Origin: Candidatus Nomurabacteria bacterium
GTDB taxonomy: Bacteria > Patescibacteriota > Minisyncoccia > Phycocordibacterales > PALSA-1337
Direction of reading: 5' to 3'
Assembly: GCA_943349555.1 (NCBI GenBank)
Contig: CALQZK010000005.1
Coordinates: 1-29,028, forward strand
DNA length: 29,028 nucleotides
In this document: positions 7,276 to 13,825 of the stretch, piece after piece
Layout of the letters: each line of letters opens with the position of its first letter
Numbering within the stretch: position 1 is the stretch's first letter
Program-made: the position numbers and the translations under genes
The notes under the pieces: model-generated
The model's database searches: none
What the model was told of the DNA's origin: nothing
What the model saw: only the letters and a program-made list of their open reading frames with translations

Positions 7276-9402
7276 ATGGGACAAGAAACTTTCAAACCCT
7301 CCCCCGAATCACTAGAAAACACAGACAAGACGGATCAAGATCAAACTAAACCTTCACAGCAAAAGAGTGAAGATTTTAGCGGCGCTCGGTTTCTTAAAGA
7401 GAAATATAACCTCCATACAGCGCCGGAAGTTGAACGGGCGGTGCGTAGAAAAAAGGCGCAAGGAACACAAATTGAGAATAAACCGCTTCCGCGAGTCCAA
7501 GTCTATCTTGATCGCTTGTCCAAAGCACTGAACCCTCAAGAACTTGAAAACCACGATGGGTTTGATCGTAGAGAACGAAATTTAAGAATGCTTAAAAGCG
7601 CTTTACATAAAAATTCTGTCATTAAACCTGAGGATATTCCTGAAAGTTACTGGCAAGAGCGTAAAATCAGTGCGCCTGAACAAAAAGAAAAAGAAGCGGA
7701 AACTATCGCCGAGGATCAGGTAGCTTCACTTGATTTATGGGCGGATTATCTTGCGTCTGATGAAATCGATTATCCTTTGTGGTTGCGCTACTACGCGCTT
7801 CGCGGAGCGTTGGGCATGGGTAGTTACGAGAAAGAAAACCTTGCTTTTAGTAAGCGCGATAAGAGCACAGTCGCTCCATTTCCCGATCTAAATTCTGAAG
7901 CATTAGCCATTGTGTTGGAGGCTGTAGAAAAAAGACAAAGCAGTGAGTGGAAAAATACGGATCAGGAAATAAGAAGAATTTCTAACGAGCAAAAGCGTTT
8001 TGGTGGAGAAGCTCGCAAGCTAGAAAAAGAAAACAAAACATCGGAAGCCGCGAGCGTGAAACTTAAAGCAGAAGAAGCACAGAGAAATATAGCCGACCTA
8101 GTTGAGAGACAAGAACAATTGCTTCGCTCCGTTTATCCATTCCCGCATGGAAACCAAAACGAATTAACAGGTCTCTTGGAGGAAAGCAATTTTGACCAAT
8201 TGTATTCCTGGACTTTGGGAGATTTGGCGAAAAAGCAAGAGACCAATTTACAGGTCACAGATGGAGAATGGGTCTTATATTCGCAAGACTCAGATCCAAC
8301 AATACTCGTTCAATCGTTACGAGGCAGAGACACTGGTTGGTCTACTGTCGGTGAGTCTACGGCAAAAAAGTATCTTTCCCAAGGCGACATGCATGTGTTT
8401 TATTCTCTTGATGCTTCCGGAAAGCCGACTATCCCTCGTGTCTCGATAAAAATGAAAGGTGGTGCTATTCAACAAGTTCGGGGTATTGCCGGTGGGCAAA
8501 ATCTGGATACATACATTACAAATGTGGCAAAAGAGAAACTGCATGGATTTGATGATGGCGAATCTCTTGAAAAACGATTGCTCGATACGGACAGGTTGGG
8601 ACATATCGAGCATAAGATCAAAACGCAGGAAACATTAGATAGCGATGAGCTTAGATTTCTTTATGAAATTGATTCGCCCATAGAGGGGTTTGGATATCAA
8701 AGAGATCCGCGAATTAGGGAGTTGAGAAATACAAGGGATAAAAAAGCCGACGCCCTTGTAGTCTTTAATTGCGAGGAAGGGCAAATTGCCCGAAACCTCC
8801 AAGATATACGAGAAGGGACGCAAGTTTATATCGGCCCTCTTGTAAAAGGAATTTTTGAAAAAACAGAAGAGGCTGGAGTGAAATATTTATATACGGAATT
8901 TCCGGAACATAGAGTCGAACTCGATTCTCTAGTCACGGGAGGAAAATCAAAGCAAGAACTTGAACAAGAACTGCGACAAGAGGGCATAAAAATTTCAATA
9001 CCGGCGGAGCAAATGCTACGCAATCCAGAGTTTATTACTAGTAATGATTCGGAAACAATTAATACTGTTTTATTGGATGTCGCTGATTTTGGTTTTAAAG
9101 AGGAACCAAATATTGATCAAATTTTAGCCAGGGCTCGAGAGCTTGGATTGGATCGTTGCTCCGGTGAGGTAGGTATTTATCGCAGACTGAAAGATCGCAA
9201 TCAACCATCAGGTAGCTGGTATATTATCTCCATGAAACGAATTGATGCGGGCGACGGCGATGGTCGCGTCTTTCGTCTTTTGCGTACTGGTAGCAAAATC
9301 CAACTTCACGACTACTGGTCTCATCCTACCGATTCATATTCTCTCTCTACACGCATCCTTTTCCAAAGCACCAATAAGCCAACCATTACTAAGACAAGGT
9401 AG
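7276..9402 (+). CDS. 708-residue CPR-type protein, possible PcfJ-like core
   Basis: Function not recognised. The N-terminal 60 residues are polar and low-complexity, followed by helical segments and a coiled coil around 220-275 (QEIRRISNEQKRFGGEARKL). Residues 335-430 contain GRDTGWSTVGESTAKKYL, then GDMHVFYSLDASGKPTIPRV and QQVRGIAGGQNLD. That order (W/C-x-x-x-x, a strand with small-molecule-like features, then QxRG..N) recalls PcfJ-like proteins of mobile elements. The last 110 residues, including ARARELGLDRCSGEVGIYRR and a SWYIISMKRI strand, resemble a C-terminal domain I remember from many uncharacterised Parcubacteria proteins. The ATG lies 1 bp after the upstream stop, so translation is probably coupled. 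Confidence 0.6.
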   Translation: MGQETFKPSPESLENTDKTDQDQTKPSQQKSEDFSGARFLKEKYNLHTAPEVERAVRRKKAQGTQIENKPLPRVQVYLDRLSKALNPQELENHDGFDRRERNLRMLKSALHKNSVIKPEDIPESYWQERKISAPEQKEKEAETIAEDQVASLDLWADYLASDEIDYPLWLRYYALRGALGMGSYEKENLAFSKRDKSTVAPFPDLNSEALAIVLEAVEKRQSSEWKNTDQEIRRISNEQKRFGGEARKLEKENKTSEAASVKLKAEEAQRNIADLVERQEQLLRSVYPFPHGNQNELTGLLEESNFDQLYSWTLGDLAKKQETNLQVTDGEWVLYSQDSDPTILVQSLRGRDTGWSTVGESTAKKYLSQGDMHVFYSLDASGKPTIPRVSIKMKGGAIQQVRGIAGGQNLDTYITNVAKEKLHGFDDGESLEKRLLDTDRLGHIEHKIKTQETLDSDELRFLYEIDSPIEGFGYQRDPRIRELRNTRDKKADALVVFNCEEGQIARNLQDIREGTQVYIGPLVKGIFEKTEEAGVKYLYTEFPEHRVELDSLVTGGKSKQELEQELRQEGIKISIPAEQMLRNPEFITSNDSETINTVLLDVADFGFKEEPNIDQILARARELGLDRCSGEVGIYRRLKDRNQPSGSWYIISMKRIDAGDGDGRVFRLLRTGSKIQLHDYWSHPTDSYSLSTRILFQSTNKPTITKTR

Positions 9403-9408
9403 TAGCTT

Positions 9409-10113
9409 ATGAGTGAATCTTTTTCGGCACAAGAATATAAAGCATCTCACGAACATAAAAGTGGCAGACTTTTTGGGTTACTAAATCAGGAAAAGCTTAG
9501 TGTACCAGAATTACTCGAGGTATTAAAACAATCCACTGATCAGGAGCACTTATTTGATGGTATTGGAGCGGCAGATATCCCTCTCGAAGTTCATACTCGA
9601 AGAGTACTAGGGCAATTTGAAAAATACTTGGCTACTTCAGAAACATTAAAAAATTTCGATCGTGGATTTTTGAGATTATTTTTAGCACTACATGATTTAG
9701 GGAAACCGAAATCAATTGTTGAAGAGAGCCCTGAAAAAGAGCACGCCTATACGTGGGAGCAAATGAGTAAAATATTGGATGACCTTAGTGTTGAAAAGGA
9801 TAAAAAATTACTTGCTCAAGCATTATTATCTGATGATCCAATCGGCGAATGTTTTCAGGGAAAAATATCGCCCAAAAAAGCGGCTGAGAACTTGCAAGTC
9901 ATGGCAGATATGGCAGGAATTTCGCCACAAGATATGCTTGTTTTAACCACTATATATTTTCAATCTGACGCGGGAAGTTATACCGAAGATTCCGGAGGTA
10001 GCAAACGCTTAGATCATCTTTTTGTTTTTAACCCCAAGGAACACTTAATTTCTTTTGCTTCTGAACAGGCAACAAAGATGGATGAGATTAAAGCAGAAAT
10101 AAATAATCTATAA
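9409..10113 (+). CDS. HD-domain phosphohydrolase, last gene of the operon
   Basis: A 234-residue protein with an HD signature: His62 in VHTRRVL, the HD pair in LFLALHDLGKPKS (His95-Asp96) and His112 in EHAYTW. HD proteins are metal-dependent phosphohydrolases of nucleotides or cyclic nucleotides. It is a second HD unit beside the one fused in the 811-residue protein, and the two share the CHDLGK/LHDLGK style core. The ATG is 6 bp after the previous stop. The gene ends 94 bp before a strong terminator. The substrate cannot be read from the sequence. Confidence 0.75.
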   Translation: MSESFSAQEYKASHEHKSGRLFGLLNQEKLSVPELLEVLKQSTDQEHLFDGIGAADIPLEVHTRRVLGQFEKYLATSETLKNFDRGFLRLFLALHDLGKPKSIVEESPEKEHAYTWEQMSKILDDLSVEKDKKLLAQALLSDDPIGECFQGKISPKKAAENLQVMADMAGISPQDMLVLTTIYFQSDAGSYTEDSGGSKRLDHLFVFNPKEHLISFASEQATKMDEIKAEINNL

Positions 10114-10207
10114 AGGGTTCAAATTTCGTCCCACGGCTCGGTCGGTTGGCAAAGCGTGTCAAAGGTCAACCCTCGGGCAAAGCTCGCCACAAGGGCAAAC
10201 AAATGGC

Positions 10208-10241
10208 AAAAAGGGGCTAACACGTAGCTCCTTTTTGTTTT
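10208..10241 (+). terminator. Rho-independent terminator of the four-gene operon
   Basis: AAAAAGGGGCT (10208-10218) pairs with AGCTCCTTTTT (10226-10236) through 11 bp including one G-T wobble, with a 7-nt loop and a T-rich tail (TTTTTGTTTTC). The A-rich 5' arm means it could also stop transcripts from the leftward gene at 10262-10555. Confidence 0.8.
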
Positions 10242-10261
10242 CAGCTCTCAAGGTGCTTGGG

Positions 10262-10555
10262 TTATGTCAGGATATCGATTATATCGTCTGCGTGGCTCAT
10301 CACATGGTGAATGATGGTCGGCAGATAAAGCGCAAGAACTACTACAACAATGCCGGGACCGGGACCTTTCTTTGAGTTGCGTTCATCTGTAACCGCTATA
10401 AGTTTGATCTCAACTTTGTGTTTGATGATCACTCTTACAGCTTTGTTGCAGTGTGGGCAACGCGTGGAGAATGAGGCCTCGGAATTGAAAATGGCATCTT
10501 TGAAGATGATCCTAGTGCAATGCGGACAATTGCCTATGTTTTCCTCTCTTTCCAT
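10262..10555 (-). CDS. Zinc-ribbon protein with one C-terminal membrane segment
   Basis: A 97-residue protein from the ATG at 10555 (MEREENIGNCPHC). Two CPHC-type knuckles, NCPHC and RCPHC about 20 residues apart, form a zinc ribbon. A hydrophobic stretch GIVVVVLALYLPTIIHHV near the C-terminus could anchor it in the membrane, followed by a short acidic tail. A longer frame begins at a TTG (10633), but the added 26 residues show no conserved look. Small zinc-ribbon membrane proteins are common and uncharacterised. It stands alone at the left side of the mobile-element block. Confidence 0.6.
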   Translation of the reverse strand: MEREENIGNCPHCTRIIFKDAIFNSEASFSTRCPHCNKAVRVIIKHKVEIKLIAVTDERNSKKGPGPGIVVVVLALYLPTIIHHVMSHADDIIDILT

Positions 10556-10752
10556 AGTTGTTTTTCCAGAGGGGTCTGTTGCCAACCCGACGTTGTGGTA
10601 GGTTTCCGTTCCGATTGGCAATAGAGGCCTCAAACTTCAAAGAACGGTTCGTGTGCCATTCGGGCCCCGGCCTCAGATATCCTCGATCATAGTTAATTAA
10701 TAATTCGTCGCTGTCCGGGGTCGACTACCTCCCGGACTGGCTAACGGGCAAA

Positions 10753-11289
10753 TTAGGTATCATCCATTGCCGATCTCTTTTTCATGCCATTCATCGACAT
10801 CTTTGCGGCCAGCATCGCCCTCGCTTCACTTAGGTTATCCACAGTTTTTTCATGCGATCCGTAATTCTTTTTATTTAAATCTTTTTCTTTATTCTTGTTA
10901 GTAGTTCCAGCTGACTGATCTGACCGGTCAGGTTGACCGATGTGCCGGTCTGACTGACCGATCTCTTTTGAGGTCGGTCTATATGACCTATCTAGTTTTA
11001 AGAGGTAGTACAGGTTGTGATAGCGTTGTCGGCCTTTGCGAACGAGGTTTAGTTTTATGAGTTGCCGAATGCCTCTTTGCACGCTCGAGATGCTCGCACC
11101 TATTTTATTGGCAATGTGCTTGTGGGACGGAAAACAAAAACCCTCCTGGTTGGCATGAGCCGCCAGGCAGTTATAAATTGCGATGCCGATCGGCTTGAGT
11201 TTCTCTCCGTACTCATCAAGGATCACTTTGTTGATCCAATACCAATCGCCATTTCTTAAATCTCTAACTTTTATTTTTTCATCCGACAT
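10753..11289 (-). CDS. Helix-turn-helix replication-type protein of the mobile element
   Basis: A 178-residue protein from MSDEKIKVRDLRNGDWYWIN. The N-terminal half, with YGEKLKPIGIAIYNCLAAHA, FCFPSHKHIANKIGASISSV and QRGIRQLIKLNLVRKG, is a winged helix of the HTH_36 type found in phage and plasmid replication-initiation proteins. The C-terminal half is polar and repetitive (GQSDR, GQPDR), with a KNKEKDLNKKN linker. The DNA for that repetitive part carries two 18-bp iteron-like repeats 21 bp apart, so the gene may contain its own origin, as lambda O does. The start was set at ATG 11289; a longer frame to 11358 is unlikely. Its role in replication is inference. Confidence 0.65.
   Translation of the reverse strand: MSDEKIKVRDLRNGDWYWINKVILDEYGEKLKPIGIAIYNCLAAHANQEGFCFPSHKHIANKIGASISSVQRGIRQLIKLNLVRKGRQRYHNLYYLLKLDRSYRPTSKEIGQSDRHIGQPDRSDQSAGTTNKNKEKDLNKKNYGSHEKTVDNLSEARAMLAAKMSMNGMKKRSAMDDT
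10924..10962. repeat. Two iteron-like 18-bp repeats inside the replication-type gene
   Basis: 10924-10941 and 10945-10962 match at 15 of 18 positions with a 21-bp period (two helical turns). On the minus strand each reads ATCGGTCA, four variable bases, then GACCGG. A degenerate third unit may lie at 10905-10920. They encode the repeated GQ(S/P)DR residues. Confidence 0.5.
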
Positions 11290-11380
11290 GGCCACGAATA
11301 ATAAAGGCGAGTGGTTGACCAGACCGCGCCTTATTCCTCCCTTCACGTCTGGCGCCATTGAGGGGAGAGTAAGGCGCCAT

Positions 11381-11593
11381 CTACCACTCTCTGGATTTGG
11401 GCAGGGCCCGGTCGATGTTGTCCATCGCTCTACAAAAGTCCCGGCGCATGGTCGGATTTTCCAATTCGCGGATTGTGAAATTACTCAGCAGACTCTCCCT
11501 CCGTGCCAAGAGATCCCGTCGGGTCGGCGACTTCCTCGTCATCCTTGTCCATATCCTCCGGATAAGTCTCTTGATCATGATTTTCATTGTCAT
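11381..11593 (-). CDS. Possible small basic protein of the mobile element
   Basis: A 70-residue frame with an ATG at 11593 (or 11542). The C-terminal part, SLLSNFTIRELENPTMRRDF then CRAMDNIDRALPK, looks protein-like; the N-terminal part is very basic. It overlaps the end of the 11481-11759 gene by 113 bp in another frame, which favours a later start with a short overlap. Function unknown. Confidence 0.3.
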   Translation of the reverse strand: MTMKIMIKRLIRRIWTRMTRKSPTRRDLLARRESLLSNFTIRELENPTMRRDFCRAMDNIDRALPKSREW

Positions 11594-11759
11594 GTTTTTT
11601 GATGTGATCTAAGTGCTCCAAGAGCATGAACGCCATGCGCTTAAAGCCAGCATGGACACGCCAAACCTCTTGCTTGGTAGGCTCTCGGCCGAGGACATCA
11701 GCGAGAGCATTCTTGGTAAGCCCAATGAGGGCTTCCTCGTCCTTTGTTGGTTGTGACAT
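11481..11759 (-). CDS. Small acidic hypothetical protein of the mobile element
   Basis: A 92-residue protein, MSQPTKDEEALIGLTKNALA followed by REPTKQEVWRVHAGFKRMAF, so a helical N-terminal domain. The tail is strongly acidic (NENHDQETYPEDMDKDDEEV). The ATG is clean and the gene follows the Cro-like gene on the same strand by 53 bp. No family recognised. It is probably an early gene under the leftward promoter of the switch region. Confidence 0.5.
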   Translation of the reverse strand: MSQPTKDEEALIGLTKNALADVLGREPTKQEVWRVHAGFKRMAFMLLEHLDHIKKHDNENHDQETYPEDMDKDDEEVADPTGSLGTEGESAE

Positions 11760-11812
11760 GTGTTGCGATTCATAAGAGTGACCTCACACTTTTATTTACT
11801 TCGCATTCCTGT

Positions 11813-12019
11813 TCACGGCAGGAAGACCTCCTCTACTGTTGCCCCCAGCGCGAGAGCAATTCGCTGGGCAGTTTCAAGATTTGGCCGCTTCCGACCAGTC
11901 TCGTATCGGCTGATCGCTGTGTTATGGCGAAACCCGAGAATCCGAGCAAGTTGGTATTGCGTCAAACCTTTCTTGATACGGAGATCTCTCAGCCGTATAT
12001 TTGTTGGTGCTTTATTCAT
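11813..12019 (-). CDS. Cro-like XRE-family DNA-binding protein
   Basis: A 68-residue single-domain helix-turn-helix protein: IRLRDLRIKKGLTQYQLARI, then RHNTAISRYETGRKRPNLET and a final ALALGATVEEVF. All five helices of the XRE/HTH_3 fold fit, with GLTQYQLA and NTAISRYE as the two HTH helices. It is divergent from the CI/LexA-like repressor at 12175, and the 155-bp gap holds two 16-bp dyads. By position and size it plays the part of Cro. The apparent -10 ends 9 bp before the ATG, so the message is nearly leaderless. Confidence 0.85.
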   Translation of the reverse strand: MNKAPTNIRLRDLRIKKGLTQYQLARILGFRHNTAISRYETGRKRPNLETAQRIALALGATVEEVFLP

Positions 12020-12028
12020 ATTGGTTAG

Positions 12029-12057
12029 CTAATAGACCTCTTAGTCATATTAAGCAA
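12029..12057 (-). promoter_or_regulatory. Leftward promoter of the switch (Cro-like gene)
   Basis: On the minus strand TTGCTT (12057-12052), a 17-bp spacer and TATTAG (12034-12029). The -35 lies inside the left arm of operator dyad 1, so a bound repressor would block it. Confidence 0.6.
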
Positions 12058-12066
12058 TTTTGCTTA
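12051..12066. promoter_or_regulatory. Operator dyad 1
   Basis: A perfect 16-bp inverted repeat, TAAGCAA-TT-TTGCTTA. It is the same as dyad 2 except for the central two bases and lies 41 bp from it, close to four helical turns, so repressor dimers could bind the same DNA face cooperatively. Confidence 0.8.
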
Positions 12067-12091
12067 CTAGGTCAATATATTAGGGTGTGGA

Positions 12092-12107
12092 TAAGCAAAG
12101 TTGCTTA
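12092..12107. promoter_or_regulatory. Operator dyad 2
   Basis: A perfect 16-bp inverted repeat, TAAGCAA-AG-TTGCTTA. Its right arm contains the -35 hexamer of the repressor gene, which suggests autoregulation. A half-site TAAGCAA is also present at 12157-12163 in the leader. Confidence 0.8.
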
Positions 12108-12129
12108 ATGTTTGCAGATTTGCTACACT
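12101..12129 (+). promoter_or_regulatory. Rightward promoter of the switch (repressor gene)
   Basis: TTGCTT (12101-12106), a 17-bp spacer and TACACT (12124-12129). The predicted start near 12136 gives a leader of about 39 nt containing the operator half-site at 12157. Confidence 0.6.
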
Positions 12130-12174
12130 AAAGCCACTAGGTCGCCATTATTGGATTAAGCAAAATCAACAAAT

Positions 12175-12891
12175 ATGTCATTTGGCTCATATCTAAAAAA
12201 ACAGAGGGAATCGAATAAATGGACTATAAAAGAGCTGGCCGAGCGACTTGGCTTTTCGTCTAGCTACGTCAGTCAGTTGGAGAACGGAGCTCGCATCCCG
12301 TCTCAGAAACAACTGGCCACTTTCGCTAAGGCATACCAACTCCCCGAGGAGGAGGTCAGGAGGCAGTGGACTGAAGGGAAGATCCAACAGGTCAGCATGG
12401 AGGGCAATTATAAATTCGACATCAATGACGCCGGAGAGAAGCGCGTTCAGGAGGCCACCACCAAACTTGAGCAAGGGCTCGAGGAATTGAAAAAAAGTTT
12501 TTCGAGTGATGGTCATTTTAAATTGCCGGTGCTCGTAGCAATTCCCATCGACGATCTCGATGGTCACCTAAGTCGAACGAGCGATTTCGTAATGCTCCCG
12601 AAAGACAATGTCGTACCGGGTCATCGAGTGTTTGGGCTTCGTGTGTCTGATCTCACACTCCCCGATGCAGGTATCCTCGCCGGAGACTTCATCATCCTTG
12701 ATGCCGACATTCCTCCAAAGAATGGCGACATCGTGATCATGAGTACGCCAGATGGTCTAGTGATGACTTACTACCACGAACGGGGCGATCATCTTGAGCT
12801 CCGGCCGGAGAAGGAAGGATTCAAAAAGACCTACCATCTCACGGAGAGCAAGATGATAGGTCGGCTGGTGTATCACATTAAGAAGTATTAA
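12175..12891 (+). CDS. CI/LexA-like repressor: XRE domain plus S24-like domain
   Basis: A 238-residue repressor. Residues 4-62 are an XRE helix-turn-helix (WTIKELAERLGFSSSYVSQL). Residues 85-110 are a helical linker. Residues 118-238 follow the LexA/UmuD S24 fold: FGLRVSDLTLPDAGILAGDFIILD, NGDIVIM and the ending IGRLVYHIKKY. At the position of the LexA catalytic Ser (in S-G-M-S-M) there is Thr161, and no Lys occurs between residues 183 and 212 where the catalytic Lys belongs. Self-cleavage is therefore doubtful; the domain may only dimerise. It is the master repressor of the element by position, divergent from the Cro-like gene. Confidence 0.85.
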   Translation: MSFGSYLKKQRESNKWTIKELAERLGFSSSYVSQLENGARIPSQKQLATFAKAYQLPEEEVRRQWTEGKIQQVSMEGNYKFDINDAGEKRVQEATTKLEQGLEELKKSFSSDGHFKLPVLVAIPIDDLDGHLSRTSDFVMLPKDNVVPGHRVFGLRVSDLTLPDAGILAGDFIILDADIPPKNGDIVIMSTPDGLVMTYYHERGDHLELRPEKEGFKKTYHLTESKMIGRLVYHIKKY

Positions 12892-12896
12892 CGAAC

Positions 12897-12932
12897 AGGG
12901 CTCTCCGCAAGGTGAGCCCTGAGCCATTTTAG
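12897..12932 (+). terminator. Hairpin after the repressor gene
   Basis: CAGGGCTC (12897-12904) pairs with GAGCCCTG (12915-12922) over 8 bp with a 10-nt loop, starting 5 bp after the repressor stop. The tail has only a short T run (ATTTTA), so termination would be moderate. Confidence 0.5.
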
Positions 12933-12985
12933 AGGATCAGTAATAAACAAAAGGTCAAAAAATTATAAACAATTTCTAAAATCAC

Positions 12986-13783
12986 ATGACAAACTATTTA
13001 GTCTACGGCCGTGTCTCTACCTCTCGTCAGGCCGAACGAGAACTCAGTATCCCGGCACAGGTCAAAGCGTGCCAAAAGTACGGCATGGATCACCACTGGA
13101 CTCTTGCTCCGGACGGCATCTACGAGGAGAAGGGTGAATCGGCTCGAACGGTCGAACGTCCACAGCTTCAGAAAATGCTTCACCGGGCAAAGACCGATTC
13201 TAAGATTGACGTTATCTTAATGCACAAGTTGGATCGTATGTGTCGCAATGTCGCAGACTATGCGGCCATCAAGATGATGCTCAAAAAGCACGACGTCCGA
13301 TTAATCTCAGTGGTCGAGCAATTCGACGAGTCTTTCTCCGGTGAGCTGGTCGAGAACATCATGTCCTCAATTGCCCAGTGGACGTCTCAGAACATCAGCT
13401 GGGAGGTCAGGAAGGGTCTTAAAGAGGCCGTAGAGCGTGGTCGGTTCCCTGGGGTCGCACCGCTCGGGTATCTGAACGACAAGAAGACTAAGTCCCTTAT
13501 AGTCGATAACATTCGGGCCCCATATATCAAACTGGCATTCGAGCTCTACGCCACCGGTAAGTATTCATACGAGTCTTTGTCCGCTGATCTCAATAAGCGT
13601 GGTCTACGCACTCGTGGTGGCTTAATGGTGGGTCGCAAGACACTTGAGCACATTCTCGCCAACTCGCTTTACTACGGTCTTATAAAAACCCGATCTGCAA
13701 CTTGTCAGGCAAACTTCCCACCATTGATCACGAAGAAAGTCTACGACGACGTTCAGGAGAAAATCCAGCACAACAATCACTAA
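12986..13783 (+). CDS. Large serine recombinase, N-terminal part (ends at in-frame TAA)
   Basis: A 265-residue product. NYLVYGRVSTSRQAERELSI is the resolvase/invertase catalytic start with Ser12 in RVSTSRQ; DVILMHKLDRMCRN carries the conserved KxDR arginine. Residues 150-260 match the recombinase DNA-binding domain (GRFPGVAPLGYLND, LNKRGLRTRGGL). The frame stops at TAA 13781-13783, exactly where the family normally runs into its zinc ribbon; the next codons in the same frame restore the missing sequence. Large serine recombinases integrate and excise mobile elements at short att sites. As it stands the enzyme lacks its zinc-ribbon and coiled-coil DNA-recognition part, unless the stop is read through or is an artefact. 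Confidence 0.85.
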   Translation: MTNYLVYGRVSTSRQAERELSIPAQVKACQKYGMDHHWTLAPDGIYEEKGESARTVERPQLQKMLHRAKTDSKIDVILMHKLDRMCRNVADYAAIKMMLKKHDVRLISVVEQFDESFSGELVENIMSSIAQWTSQNISWEVRKGLKEAVERGRFPGVAPLGYLNDKKTKSLIVDNIRAPYIKLAFELYATGKYSYESLSADLNKRGLRTRGGLMVGRKTLEHILANSLYYGLIKTRSATCQANFPPLITKKVYDDVQEKIQHNNH

Positions 13784-13825
13784 GCTGATCGGTCTCGCAA
13801 ACATTCTTATGCGCTTTCCGGATTT

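Noticed and set aside
10113..10200. Possible second attachment site or tRNA 3' end (GGGTTCAAAT near 10115)
   Set aside because: It resembles a T loop, but the stem does not pair and the orientation is wrong for a direct repeat of the tRNA-Ser end.
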